Below, in pieces: positions 8,969-17,695 of a stretch of DNA of 64,000 nucleotides (the stretch's first letter is position 1; each line of letters starts with the position of its first letter). A program made the translations under genes and the position numbers. Origin of the DNA: an uncultured Bacteroidales bacterium (GTDB lineage: Bacteria > Bacteroidota > Bacteroidia > Bacteroidales > P3); assembly GCA_947168665.1 (NCBI GenBank), contig CAMVMX010000001.1, forward strand, positions 248,001-312,000, in the 5' to 3' direction. The notes beneath the pieces were generated by a model that worked only from the letters and a program-made list of their open reading frames with translations, did no database searches and was not told the DNA's origin.

Positions 8969-9739
8969 ATGATCAAAGCCGCCTTCTTCGACATCGACGG
9001 TACACTGCTCAGTTTTACAACCCACCAAGTGTCGCCCGGCACCATACAGGCGTTCAAAGCCCTTCACCAACGAGGCGTAAAAACCTTCATATCATCGGGT
9101 CGGCCCAAAATACTCATCCCCGACATGCCTGTCTGTTTCGACGGCTACGTCACCATGAACGGGGGCTACTGCTTTGTGGGCAACCAAGTGCTGTTGCGCA
9201 ACCCCATTCCGCAAGCAGAGACCGACCGTTGGCTGCACTATGCCCAGCAGGAAGGACTCTGCACCATGATTTTCACCGAACACGACATGTTCGTGAACAC
9301 CCACACCAACCCCGTCGCCAACGCCATCCGCAACCAACTCGAATTCACGATGCCACCCCTGCTCCCCATAGAACAGATGATCGGCCGCGAAACCTACCAG
9401 ATTATAGCCATCATGACTGCCGACCGCGACAAGGCCGTGCTGGAGATGTTGCCCCACTGCCGTCTGCCACGGTGGCACCCGCAATTCAGCGACCTGGTGA
9501 AAGCCAATAACAGCAAGGCATCCGGCATTGAAAGCATTCTGAACTATTACGGAATTGCGAAAGATGAGTGCATCGGTTTCGGCGACGGCGGAAACGATGT
9601 TGAAATGCTCGACTACTGCGGCATTGGAGTGGCTATGGGCAATGCAGACGAAAAGGTGAAGGCTCACGCCGACTTTGTAACCACATCGGTCGACGAAGAA
9701 GGCATCCTACATGCACTCACCGCCCTCAGCATCATCTGA
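8969..9739 (+). CDS. Cof-type HAD superfamily phosphatase
   Basis: A 256-residue HAD hydrolase of the Cof (IIB cap) type. Motif I is FFDIDGTLL (nucleophile Asp and acid/base Asp), motif II is ISSGRP, motif III Lys lies in DLVKANNSKASGI, and motif IV is GFGDGGNDVEML. The cap between residues ~80 and 185 sets the substrate, typically sugar phosphates or nucleotides; the exact one cannot be read. It follows purine nucleoside phosphorylase by 3 bases, so action on a nucleotide or ribose phosphate is a reasonable guess but not shown. Confidence 0.92.
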   Translation: MIKAAFFDIDGTLLSFTTHQVSPGTIQAFKALHQRGVKTFISSGRPKILIPDMPVCFDGYVTMNGGYCFVGNQVLLRNPIPQAETDRWLHYAQQEGLCTMIFTEHDMFVNTHTNPVANAIRNQLEFTMPPLLPIEQMIGRETYQIIAIMTADRDKAVLEMLPHCRLPRWHPQFSDLVKANNSKASGIESILNYYGIAKDECIGFGDGGNDVEMLDYCGIGVAMGNADEKVKAHADFVTTSVDEEGILHALTALSII

Positions 9740-9754
9740 CGGCACAACTGGACC

Positions 9755-9780
9755 GGCGGGGCTACATATAGCCATCCGCC
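9755..9780. terminator. bulged hairpin between convergent genes
   Basis: GGCGG/CCGCC and GGCTA/TAGCC form two stacked 5-bp stems with a 2-base bulge and a CATA loop. It lies between the convergent HAD phosphatase and nucleoid-associated protein genes. There is no strong T-run. Confidence 0.35.
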
Positions 9781-9798
9781 AGCATACTGCCGCGCCCG

Positions 9799-10878
9799 TT
9801 ACGACTCCTCTTTGAAATACACCTTATAGTATTTCCCCTTCTCGTCCTCGCCCTGCTCAATCAACTCGCGGTTGCCGTGGACATAGATGTGGAAATTCTT
9901 GTCAAGTTTAATAACGCTTTTGAAAGCCCGCGACTGCTTCTTCACAGCGCTCTCGCTTATATCATAGTTCTCAGGCATCTGCACATCGTGTTCCTGCTGA
10001 TACTGCACGCGATACTCCTTAAAACTGTCAATCACTTCCGGCTGGGCAATCACCTCCTGGGCAAAAGTCTGCAAGTCGAAATTGTCATTCTGCTTGAAAT
10101 AATTGCTGCAGCGGTTCAGCATGTCGGCCTGGTCGGCTTTGCTCACACCCTCAAACTGCTGAGGCAACTCATCTGTGACAAATTTCTTGTATGCCTGCAT
10201 TTCAGTGTGGGTATTGTAATATTCATCTTCGCGCTGGCGGACTGAGAGAAACGTGTCTTTCCAATACAGGGCATCGACCGTGCGGTTGGTGGCATCCACC
10301 ACGCTCACCACATAGCCTTTCTCAGCTTCAGTGTTAAAGACAATCGCACCCTTGTCCAGTTTGGCTGTATTAATGCCCTCCTGCACCTCCACCTCAAACT
10401 GCGACTGGGCACTCTCGTCATTCTCCTGTCGGCTCCATTCCTCCTCGCCATGGCTCACTTTAAGGAAATCCTCTTTGGTCTCCGATTTGAAAAGCCCCAC
10501 AGCATCCATCTGCTCGCCGTTGAGCATGCATCCCTCAAAATAGACCACAAACAAATCACCGCCCTTAATATTGGCATGGGTCGACGCATCATAGAGCAGA
10601 CCTGCCATCGCACACGACTCCTCAACCAAACTGTCAGGGTCGGCAAAAATGTTGGAACAGTGCTGGAAGACGGGATTCATGTCCACTCCGTCGTCGGCCT
10701 CAAAGTGATAATACTCTTCTGCCTTGAACGAGGAAAGAAAATACTGCACCAGCACATCCTGCAAACGGGGTGTGAGACGGATGGGGCTGTGGGAAATGAC
10801 ATAGCCCTCCTGTGTGGCCTTATTGCCGACACGGTGCAGAACTACAGTTTTGATAGACGAAGCTTCAAAAACAGGCAT
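9799..10878 (-). CDS. NdpA/YejK-type nucleoid-associated protein
   Basis: A 359-residue protein matching the 37-kDa nucleoid-associated family: an N-terminal stretch IKTVVLHRVGNKATQEGYV, the segment DLFVVYFEGCMLNGEQMDAVGLFKSE (key core KSETKEDFLKV), a central DKGAIVFNTEAEKGYVVSVVD, and a C-terminal KSVIKLDKNFHIYVHG. Proteobacterial YejK binds the nucleoid; in Bacteroidota the role is not established. The chosen ATG is at 10878; a TTG two codons upstream would add only Met-Cys. It is convergent with the HAD gene and 94 bases downstream of the fucosidase stop, so it may share that gene's promoter. Confidence 0.88.
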   Translation of the reverse strand: MPVFEASSIKTVVLHRVGNKATQEGYVISHSPIRLTPRLQDVLVQYFLSSFKAEEYYHFEADDGVDMNPVFQHCSNIFADPDSLVEESCAMAGLLYDASTHANIKGGDLFVVYFEGCMLNGEQMDAVGLFKSETKEDFLKVSHGEEEWSRQENDESAQSQFEVEVQEGINTAKLDKGAIVFNTEAEKGYVVSVVDATNRTVDALYWKDTFLSVRQREDEYYNTHTEMQAYKKFVTDELPQQFEGVSKADQADMLNRCSNYFKQNDNFDLQTFAQEVIAQPEVIDSFKEYRVQYQQEHDVQMPENYDISESAVKKQSRAFKSVIKLDKNFHIYVHGNRELIEQGEDEKGKYYKVYFKEES

Positions 10879-10972
10879 ACACAATCACGATTAAATTACT
10901 TGAAAAGGACGATGCAAAACACAAGGCCGAGAACCGGCAGAGACCAGCACAACGGCCATTGCCGACCAACCC

Positions 10973-12430
10973 TCACTCCTTCCCATAATTGGAAATCCTG
11001 AACACCCAAGCCCCTTTGGTCTTGCTGAGGTCCTCGTAGGTCAAGTTGTTCAGCCGGATATAAAGACTGCCGGCAAAATAAAAGTGAACCACAGGCTTGT
11101 CGCATCCCAGCAGTTTCACACCCGAAAGCAATCCCGGCCGGGGCATATTTTTCAGCACCAGCATCTTGCCGTCAAGACGAGTCACCATAGCGTAGAGGTT
11201 GCCACCGTTACGGGTATAGAACACAGTGCTGTCCCGCTCGCACATCTTGCTATAAGGGCGCGAGCCGTAAATGGCCTCGCCGTTCACCCGCAGCCATTCG
11301 CCCAAATCCAGCAGACGCTCTTGCTGCAGCATGGGAATAGTGCCGTCGGCGTTAGGCCCCACATTCAACGTCAGGCCGCCGCCGGCAGCCACCAGTTTCA
11401 CAAAATGCCTTATCAGAGAATCGGACGTAAGGTAATTCTCCAAAGGCTCATTCCTGTTCAGTCCAAACGACCGTCCTATGCCCCTACATTCAGCCCACGG
11501 GCGGAGCGTATCTTTAATGGCACCCTTATACTCCGGGGTTTTGAAACCATGCTGTGTTCCCTCGCCCCAGCGGTCGTTCACTATGGCCTCCGGCCCCACA
11601 GTGTTGTAATACCATGCTATCAACTCCGGGGCGCGGAATTGTTCGGCACTGTTTTGCCACTCGCCGTCGGCAAAAATCAGGCTGGGGCGGTACTTGTTCA
11701 CCAGCTCCTTAAACTGCGGAACCATATAGTGGTCCACATACTCTCCAATGGCACTGTCCGGGTCCTGCATCCACACGTGCAGATTGTTAGTCCACTCCGT
11801 CAGTGAATAATAGAAACCCATTTTCATGCCCGCGTTGCGCACCGACTGGGTCAAAGCCCCCACAATATCCCTGTGCGGACCCGTCACCACACTGTTCCAG
11901 TTAGGCTGGTAGCGGCTGCGCCACAAGCAGTAGCCGTCGTGGTGCTTGGTCACCAGCACCACATATTTCGCTCCCGCCCGTGCAAAAAGGCTGGCCCACT
12001 GGTCCGGGTCCCAATGCTCGGCATGCCACGTCTGCGCATAGAGCGTATACAAATCAGTGGCCTTGGGGCGTTGCTTCACCCCCTGGCTGTTGCTCAACCG
12101 GCCACTCCACTGGTCGCCCAGCATATAGCCCCAACGGCGGTTGAAACCCTGCATTTCATTCACCCTTACCGTGTCGCCCGTCATCAGCCCGCGGTAAAAC
12201 CACTCGGCATAGCCGTCGGGGGCCGACCAAGCCGGCACCGAATAAAGCCCCCAATGCACAAAAATGCCCAGCTTGGCATCGCCAAACCATGCGGGATAGC
12301 CCCGCTGGTTGATTGACTCCCAGTTGGGATACACCTTAGAACGGGTGGTATCAGGCGACTCCTGCGCACGGGCGCACACACTGCACACCACACACAGCAA
12401 AGCCACCAATATATATTTATATCTAAACAT
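10973..12430 (-). CDS. secreted alpha-L-fucosidase, GH29
   Basis: A 485-residue exported glycosidase with a signal peptide at about 1-22 (YILVALLCVVCSVCARAQ). The GH29 catalytic barrel shows FGIFVHWGLYSVPAW-type entry (here LGIFVHWGLYSVPAW), AKYVVLVTKHHDGYCLW, the nucleophile Asp in PSLIFADGEWQNS, and LTLNVGPNADGTI near residue 360. A beta-sandwich follows. It releases terminal L-fucose from host or dietary glycans, probably in the periplasm or at the surface; no T9SS tail is present. The ATG at 12430 gives a clean signal peptide, so the 15 codons readable upstream were dropped. No PUL partners (SusC/D) lie nearby. Confidence 0.95.
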   Translation of the reverse strand: MFRYKYILVALLCVVCSVCARAQESPDTTRSKVYPNWESINQRGYPAWFGDAKLGIFVHWGLYSVPAWSAPDGYAEWFYRGLMTGDTVRVNEMQGFNRRWGYMLGDQWSGRLSNSQGVKQRPKATDLYTLYAQTWHAEHWDPDQWASLFARAGAKYVVLVTKHHDGYCLWRSRYQPNWNSVVTGPHRDIVGALTQSVRNAGMKMGFYYSLTEWTNNLHVWMQDPDSAIGEYVDHYMVPQFKELVNKYRPSLIFADGEWQNSAEQFRAPELIAWYYNTVGPEAIVNDRWGEGTQHGFKTPEYKGAIKDTLRPWAECRGIGRSFGLNRNEPLENYLTSDSLIRHFVKLVAAGGGLTLNVGPNADGTIPMLQQERLLDLGEWLRVNGEAIYGSRPYSKMCERDSTVFYTRNGGNLYAMVTRLDGKMLVLKNMPRPGLLSGVKLLGCDKPVVHFYFAGSLYIRLNNLTYEDLSKTKGAWVFRISNYGKE

Positions 12431-12483
12431 AATATCAACGTTTTCAGTCCACAATACAATTCGGCACAAAGCCAATCAAAATG

Positions 12484-12491
12484 CAAAGTTA
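12484..12491 (-). promoter_or_regulatory. -7 box for the fucosidase gene
   Basis: The minus strand reads TTTTTTTCGTAACTTTGCA; the TAACTTTG box lies 53 bases from the ATG. It is the mirror image of the GroES-like gene's promoter. Confidence 0.6.
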
Positions 12492-12521
12492 CGAAAAAAA
12501 AGTGGATTCCAATTTTTTTCG

Positions 12522-12529
12522 TAACTTTG
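12522..12529 (+). promoter_or_regulatory. -7 box for the GroES-like gene and alaS
   Basis: TAACTTTG after a T-tract, 18 bases before the ATG at 12548, leaving a very short leader. The upstream -33 element is not obvious. Confidence 0.6.
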
Positions 12530-12547
12530 CAAATTCAAATTAAAGGC

Positions 12548-12904
12548 ATGACAACCCATTTAGACAACATTATCGTAGTGGGCGACAGGGTTTTAATTAA
12601 ACCCAACGACTCCACCGACCGCACCAAAAGCGGACTCTACCTGCCCGCTGGCTATCAGGACAAAGAAAAGATTCAGTCCGGCTACATTCTCAAATGCGGC
12701 CCCGGCTACCCCCTACCCTCTCTCGACGAAGGCGAGTCCTGGAACCGCAGCGCCTCCGACGCACACTATATGCCCCTGCAAGTGAAGCCCGGCGACCTCG
12801 CCCTCTTCCTGCAAAAAAACGCCATCGAAATCAAATACAACAACGAAAAATATTTCATCGTCCCGCAGAGCGCAATCCTGCTCGTCGAGCGCGATGAATT
12901 CTAA
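12548..12904 (+). CDS. GroES-like co-chaperone family protein
   Basis: A 118-residue protein of the Cpn10 fold: VVGDRVLIKPNDSTDRTKSGLYLP at the start (signature core GDRVLIKP), a loop, VKPGDLALFLQKNAIEIKYNNEKYFIVPQSAILLV at the end. It lacks a groEL partner and is followed 11 bases later by alaS. The central insert (LPSLDEGESWNRSASDAHY) is longer than in classical GroES and has a Ser/Asp-rich character. Bacteroidota carry such stand-alone paralogues besides the true groES. Function is therefore inferred only from fold. The -7 box overlaps a possible TTG start at 12527, so the ATG at 12548 is right. Confidence 0.85.
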   Translation: MTTHLDNIIVVGDRVLIKPNDSTDRTKSGLYLPAGYQDKEKIQSGYILKCGPGYPLPSLDEGESWNRSASDAHYMPLQVKPGDLALFLQKNAIEIKYNNEKYFIVPQSAILLVERDEF

Positions 12905-12915
12905 CACACACCCTT

Positions 12916-15516
12916 ATGACCAGCAACGAAATACGCAGCCAATTCCTTAAATTCTTCGAAAGCAAAGGCCACCGCATTGTCCCCTCCTCACCGATGGTGG
13001 TCAAGAACGACCCCACCCTCATGTTCACCAACGCCGGCATGAACCAATTCAAAGACATCTTCCTCGGCAACGCCGACGCACCATACCCCCGTGCCTGCGA
13101 CGCCCAGAAATGTCTCCGCGTCAGCGGCAAACACAACGACCTCGAAGAGGTGGGCCACGACACCTACCACCACACCATGTTCGAGATGCTGGGCAACTGG
13201 TCATTCGGCGACTACTTCAAGCGCGAAGCCATCGCCTACGGCTGGGAATTCCTCACCGAAGTGATGCACATCGACAAGCAGAACCTCTACGTCACCGTCT
13301 TCGGAGGCGACGAGAAAGACGGCCTGCCCATGGACACCGAAGCCTATGGCTACTGGAAAGAACACATCGCTGAAGAGCGCATACTGAAAGGCTCCAAAAA
13401 AGACAACTTCTGGGAAATGGGCGAGCAAGGTCCCTGCGGTCCCTGCAGCGAAATCCACATCGACCTCCGCTCCGAAGCAGAAAAACAGCAAACCCCTGGC
13501 CGCGACCTCGTCAACAAGGACAACCCACTCGTCATCGAAATCTGGAACCTCGTCTTCATGCAATACAACCGCCTGGCCAACGGCACCCTCGAACCCCTCA
13601 AAGCCAAACACATCGACACCGGCATGGGCTTCGAGCGCCTCTGCATGGTCATGCAAGGCAAACAATCCAACTACGACACCGACATCTTCCAGCCCCTCAT
13701 CCAGCAGATAGCCCGTCTCGCCGGCCGCACCTACGGCGACAACCCCCAGGCCGACACCGCCATGCGCGTCATCGCCGACCACCTGCGCGCCGTCAGCTTC
13801 AGCATAGCCGACGGCCAGCTGCCCAGCAATGCCAAAGCCGGCTACGTCATCCGCCGCATCCTGCGCCGCGCCGTGCGCTACGGCTACACCTTCCTCGACC
13901 TCAGAGAGCCCTTCATCAATCAACTTGTCGCCACCCTCGTGGCCCAGATGGGGACCCAATACCCCGAACTCGCCGCCCAGCAGACACTCATCCAGCGCAT
14001 CATCCTCGAAGAAGAACAAGCCTTCCTCAAAACCCTCGCCGGCGGCATCAAACGTTTCGACGACTACATCAGCTCCCACTCCACCAACGCGCATGTCATC
14101 GACGGAGCCTTCGCCTTCGAACTTTTCGACACCTACGGCTTCCCCATCGACCTCACCCAACTTATGGCCACCGAGAAAGGATGGACTGTCGACATGGACG
14201 GCTTCAACCAAGGCCTCGCCGAACAGAAAAACCGGTCCCGCGCAGCAGCAGCCGTCGAAAACGACGACTGGGTAGAACTCCAACCCGGCGCCAGCCAAGA
14301 ATTCATCGGCTACGACAGCCTCACAGCCGAAGTACACGTCACACGCTACCGCCACATCAAAGTCAAAGACAAAGAATACTACCAACTCGTGTTCGACCGC
14401 ACCCCCTTCTATGGCGAAAGCGGCGGACAAGTGGGCGACCAAGGCACCCTCACCCACCCCACCGGCGACACCGTGCCAGTCATCAACACCAAAAAAGAAA
14501 ACAACCTCACCGTACACCTCGTCGCCAAACTCCCCGCACACCTCGACCAACCCTACACAGCCCAAGTCAACCAATGCCGACGCACCGCCACCCAGTGCAA
14601 CCACACCGCCACCCACCTCCTCCACAAAGCCCTGCGCAACGTCCTCGGCACCCACGTCGAGCAGAAAGGCTCCAGCGTCGACGACCAGCGCCTCCGCTTC
14701 GACTTCTCCCACTTCGCCAAACTCACCCACGAAGAAATCCGCGAAGTCGAGAAACAAGTCAACCTCGACATCCGCCGGGCCATACCCCTCGAAGAACACC
14801 GCAACATGCCCATAGCCGAGGCCCAGAAACTGGGCGCCATGGCCCTCTTCGGCGAAAAATACGGCGACCACGTGCGAGTAGTCAAATTCGGCGACAGCGT
14901 CGAATTCTGCGGCGGCACCCACATCGACAACACCGGCCACATCGGCTCCTTCCGCATCGTAAGCGAAAGCGCCGTGGCCGCGGGCATGCGCCGCATCGAA
15001 GCCGTCACCGCCGCCGCCGCCGAAACCTACAACAACAACCTCCAGGACCAACTCGACGCACTCCGCCAACTGCTCAAAAACCCCAAAGACCTCACCGGCG
15101 CCGTACAGCACCTGCAGGACGACAACGCAGCCCTGCGCGCCCAAGTAGAGCAATACCAGAAAGAACAGGCCAACGCCCTGCGCCGCGAACTTGCCGCACA
15201 ACTTGAGCAAAACCCCCTCATCGTACGCAAGACAGACACCGACCTCAGCCAACTCAAAGAAACCATGCTATCCCTTGCCGCCCAATACCCCGACATGGCC
15301 ATAGTGCTGGGCAGCCTCCATGGCGGCAAGCCCTCTCTCCTCGTGGCCCTGGGCCAGAACCGCATCAACGCCGGCATCAACGCCGCCACCATAGTGCGCA
15401 CCGCCGGCAAAGAAATACAAGGCGGCGGCGGCGGACAGCCCGCCTACGCCACCGCCGGCGGCAAAAACCCCGACGGACTCGACGCCGCCCTCCGCACCGC
15501 CACCGGCCTGCTCTGA
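12916..15516 (+). CDS. alaS: alanyl-tRNA synthetase
   Basis: An 866-residue class II synthetase that charges tRNA-Ala. The catalytic core begins with RSQFLKFFESKGHRIVPSSP and FTNAGMNQFKDIFLG. The editing domain carries the zinc-binding HTATH near residue 565 and FCGGTHIDNTGHIGSF near residue 665. The C-terminal C-Ala domain ends with the glycine-rich GGGGGQPAYATAGGKNPDGL. Length is normal. Third positions are almost all C, with GAA and AAA for Glu and Lys, unlike tgt or the GWxTD gene. It is the last gene of the short operon with the GroES-like gene; a palindrome follows. Confidence 0.98.
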   Translation: MTSNEIRSQFLKFFESKGHRIVPSSPMVVKNDPTLMFTNAGMNQFKDIFLGNADAPYPRACDAQKCLRVSGKHNDLEEVGHDTYHHTMFEMLGNWSFGDYFKREAIAYGWEFLTEVMHIDKQNLYVTVFGGDEKDGLPMDTEAYGYWKEHIAEERILKGSKKDNFWEMGEQGPCGPCSEIHIDLRSEAEKQQTPGRDLVNKDNPLVIEIWNLVFMQYNRLANGTLEPLKAKHIDTGMGFERLCMVMQGKQSNYDTDIFQPLIQQIARLAGRTYGDNPQADTAMRVIADHLRAVSFSIADGQLPSNAKAGYVIRRILRRAVRYGYTFLDLREPFINQLVATLVAQMGTQYPELAAQQTLIQRIILEEEQAFLKTLAGGIKRFDDYISSHSTNAHVIDGAFAFELFDTYGFPIDLTQLMATEKGWTVDMDGFNQGLAEQKNRSRAAAAVENDDWVELQPGASQEFIGYDSLTAEVHVTRYRHIKVKDKEYYQLVFDRTPFYGESGGQVGDQGTLTHPTGDTVPVINTKKENNLTVHLVAKLPAHLDQPYTAQVNQCRRTATQCNHTATHLLHKALRNVLGTHVEQKGSSVDDQRLRFDFSHFAKLTHEEIREVEKQVNLDIRRAIPLEEHRNMPIAEAQKLGAMALFGEKYGDHVRVVKFGDSVEFCGGTHIDNTGHIGSFRIVSESAVAAGMRRIEAVTAAAAETYNNNLQDQLDALRQLLKNPKDLTGAVQHLQDDNAALRAQVEQYQKEQANALRRELAAQLEQNPLIVRKTDTDLSQLKETMLSLAAQYPDMAIVLGSLHGGKPSLLVALGQNRINAGINAATIVRTAGKEIQGGGGGQPAYATAGGKNPDGLDAALRTATGLL

Positions 15517-15571
15517 CGGCGACACCGCAACCCCGCGAGAAAAAAACAAACGGGCGGCAGTCCCAAAATAC

Positions 15572-15613
15572 AATGAACCCCGAAAGTTGGACAAAAAACT
15601 TTCGGGGTTCATT
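15572..15613. repeat. perfect 17-bp palindrome, possible terminator or IS-end relic
   Basis: AATGAACCCCGAAAGTT (15572-15588) pairs perfectly with 15597-15613 across an 8-base loop. It lies 55 bases after alaS. No T-run follows on the plus strand. The arm plus loop (CCCCGAAAGTTGGACA) resembles terminal repeats of IS3/IS150-type elements, but no transposase is near. Confidence 0.6.
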
Positions 15614-15984
15614 ACACCACAATAGACCCAATGAGACAATCATCGCGGGGAGTAGTTCAAGCATGGACTAATCACCACAATGATACACACAACTCGCTCT
15701 AAATTCGGTCGTTACCCACCATTTCCACAACACTGAGTCCCTATTTGGACGGTTGCCGGAGGTAACAATGGGAAGCTCGTGACGGTGGAACGGCGCGCGA
15801 CGGGCGGACCTGCCCCTTTGCCGAAGTGGCCGATGGGCGGAAACCCACTGAGCCAATTCCAAGACCAACACAGCGGCAAGAACCATTTTCCGGGTGCCTC
15901 CGAATGTGCAGCCGCAACCAGCCACTGCCGTCCACCACAGCGCACAGCGCGAAAATCAGTTTTTGGAATGTGAGTTTTTTTTAG
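15614..15984. other. gene-free, GC-rich intergenic stretch
   Basis: Part of a 585-base gap. I see no convincing reading frame, RNA gene or repeat; short frames on both strands lack coding character. It ends in the T-tract that precedes the GWxTD promoter. Confidence 0.6.
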
Positions 15985-15992
15985 TATCTTTG
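15985..15992 (+). promoter_or_regulatory. promoter of the GWxTD gene cluster
   Basis: TATCTTTG -7 box, with a TTTG -33 element at 15962-15965 and a 19-base spacer, the closest match in the window to the full Bacteroidota sigma-A consensus. The ATG is 110 bases downstream. Confidence 0.72.
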
Positions 15993-16101
15993 CACTTGGT
16001 TTAGAGTGTTCGGCGGAATGGACACTTTATCGTAAATATTTAACATACTGCAATATACAAATCATATAAAAATAGAGTTGTCCGTAAAAAAATAGTAGGT
16101 T

Positions 16102-17622
16102 ATGAAGAAATTGGCATTTTTGTTGGCGGCGTTGGCAATGGGATTTGCCTCATTTGCCGCCGAGACGCATTTGTCAGCCCTGTTCGGCTATTCGGTGTTT
16201 TACCTGCCGGAGAGCAACCAGCCTTACGTTGAGACTTATTTGAGTTTCGATGCCTGGTCGTTGGCATTCGTCAAGGAGGAAGAGGGTCGTTTCCGCGCCA
16301 CAGTGGAGGTGACACTGGTTGTGCGCCGGGGCGATACTGTGGCATATCTGAAGAAGTATGACCTCCACAGCCCTTACACGTCGCGACAGGAGGCCACGAA
16401 TTTCACGTTCCTCGATGTGCAGCGCTTCGGACTGGCCAACGGCATTTATGACCTGGAGCTGTCGATGCGGGACAAGGGGGCGGATGACGACCCGGTGTCG
16501 CTGAAAGAGAAACTGGTGGTGTATTATGCCGACGGCGTGGCTGATGCGTCGAATATGCAGCTTATGGAGTCCGCCACCCCCACGGCGACCCAGAACATGC
16601 TGTCGCGCAACGGTTACGACATGGTGCCTTATGTGAACGACTTTCTGCCGGAATCGGTGGAGAGGATTCACCCGTATCTGGAGCTGTACAATCTGCAGAG
16701 CGAGCTGCACGACATGCCCTACACGGTGAATGTCTATGTGGCCAAACTGGAGAACGGCCAGCGGATGCCGGGCATCGGCTGGCAGCATACGGCCAAGGCC
16801 ACGAGGGCGTCGGAGCCAGTGTTCGCCACGCTCGACCTGACGGGCCTCCCGTCGGGCAACTATACCATCACTGCCGAGGTGACAGATCCGCAAGGCGAGG
16901 TTCTCCTGCTGAGGACGGTGGAAGTGATGCGCTCCAACCCCCACATTGTGGAGGCAACGGCCACGGAGGCCGAGCTGGCCACGTCGTTTGCAGCCCTGAT
17001 TACGGACGAGAGCAAGCTGAATTATTATATCGACGCGCTTTATCCCATCTCGTCGGTGGCGGAGCTGTCGGCAGCCAAGGAGCTGCTGAAGCAGACGAAC
17101 CTGGAGGCCAAGCAGTCGTATCTGTACCGTTTCTGGAAGTCACGCGACGCCGTCGACCCGCAGGGCCGGTGGAACGAGTATCTGAAACGGATTGTGTATG
17201 TCGAGGAGAATTTCACTTATCCCCTCACGCCCGGCTACCGCACTGACCGCGGAAGGGTGTACCTGCAGTACGGCCCGCCGGACTATGTGCGCGACGAGAA
17301 GAATTTTGTGGGTGCGCTGAACAATGTGCGCTGGTCGGCCAGGAGCGAGGTGAATAATTCGTATGGCGAGGGCACGAAGGTGAACGAGGGTTACATCTAC
17401 TACCTGCCCTACCAGCTGTGGCGCTACAATACGATACCGGGCGACTACAGCAACCGCACGTTCCTGTTCTGGGACGAGTTTCGCGGCGGGTTTTACAAGC
17501 TGCTCAACTCCAACGCCCGCGGCGAGGTTATCACGCCCGGATGGGAGCGCATGCTGAGCCGCTACACGATGGAGGAGGGCGCCATTGGCGAAGTGGGCGT
17601 TCAGTTTAACCGGGGTTATTGA
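16102..17622 (+). CDS. GWxTD domain-containing exported protein
   Basis: A 506-residue protein with a signal peptide at 1-20 (LAFLLAALAMGFASFAAE). Residues ~20-280 are beta-rich. The C-terminal third holds the family signature as GYRTDRGRVYLQYGPPDYV, with Tyr in place of the usual Trp, and is preceded by WNEYLKRIVYVEENF. GWxTD proteins are common in Bacteroidota and Acidobacteriota, are exported, and have no proven function. G-ending codons dominate, in contrast to alaS upstream. It begins a plus-strand run toward the acyltransferase. Confidence 0.87.
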   Translation: MKKLAFLLAALAMGFASFAAETHLSALFGYSVFYLPESNQPYVETYLSFDAWSLAFVKEEEGRFRATVEVTLVVRRGDTVAYLKKYDLHSPYTSRQEATNFTFLDVQRFGLANGIYDLELSMRDKGADDDPVSLKEKLVVYYADGVADASNMQLMESATPTATQNMLSRNGYDMVPYVNDFLPESVERIHPYLELYNLQSELHDMPYTVNVYVAKLENGQRMPGIGWQHTAKATRASEPVFATLDLTGLPSGNYTITAEVTDPQGEVLLLRTVEVMRSNPHIVEATATEAELATSFAALITDESKLNYYIDALYPISSVAELSAAKELLKQTNLEAKQSYLYRFWKSRDAVDPQGRWNEYLKRIVYVEENFTYPLTPGYRTDRGRVYLQYGPPDYVRDEKNFVGALNNVRWSARSEVNNSYGEGTKVNEGYIYYLPYQLWRYNTIPGDYSNRTFLFWDEFRGGFYKLLNSNARGEVITPGWERMLSRYTMEEGAIGEVGVQFNRGY

Positions 17623-17695
17623 GTGTGACAATCCGCCGATTTGTTAATTCGTGAATGGCTGACACGGCCAAAGACCTACACATTAACACATTCGA

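Larger units (their letters stand above)
12482..12531. repeat. perfect 19-bp inverted repeat formed by two divergent promoters
   Basis: Positions 12482-12500 are the exact reverse complement of 12513-12531, separated by 12 bases. Each arm is a T-tract plus CGTAACTTTGCA, so each is a -7 region facing outward, one toward the fucosidase and one toward the GroES-like gene. Confidence 0.8.

Noticed and set aside
12527..12547. TTG start for the GroES-like gene
   Set aside because: The TTG lies inside the -7 box; the ATG at 12548 starts the conserved fold.
14181..15206. 341-residue Arg/Pro-rich frame inside alaS
   Set aside because: Low-complexity translation of an out-of-frame C-rich gene; no start context or motif.
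13201..15252. 683-residue frame antisense to alaS
   Set aside because: It mirrors the strongly conserved alaS frame; composition (Val, Gly, Asp, Glu repeats) is that of a C-rich coding strand read backwards.
12548..15516. groES-groEL operon
   Set aside because: The next gene is alaS, not groEL, and the protein's loop differs from classical GroES.
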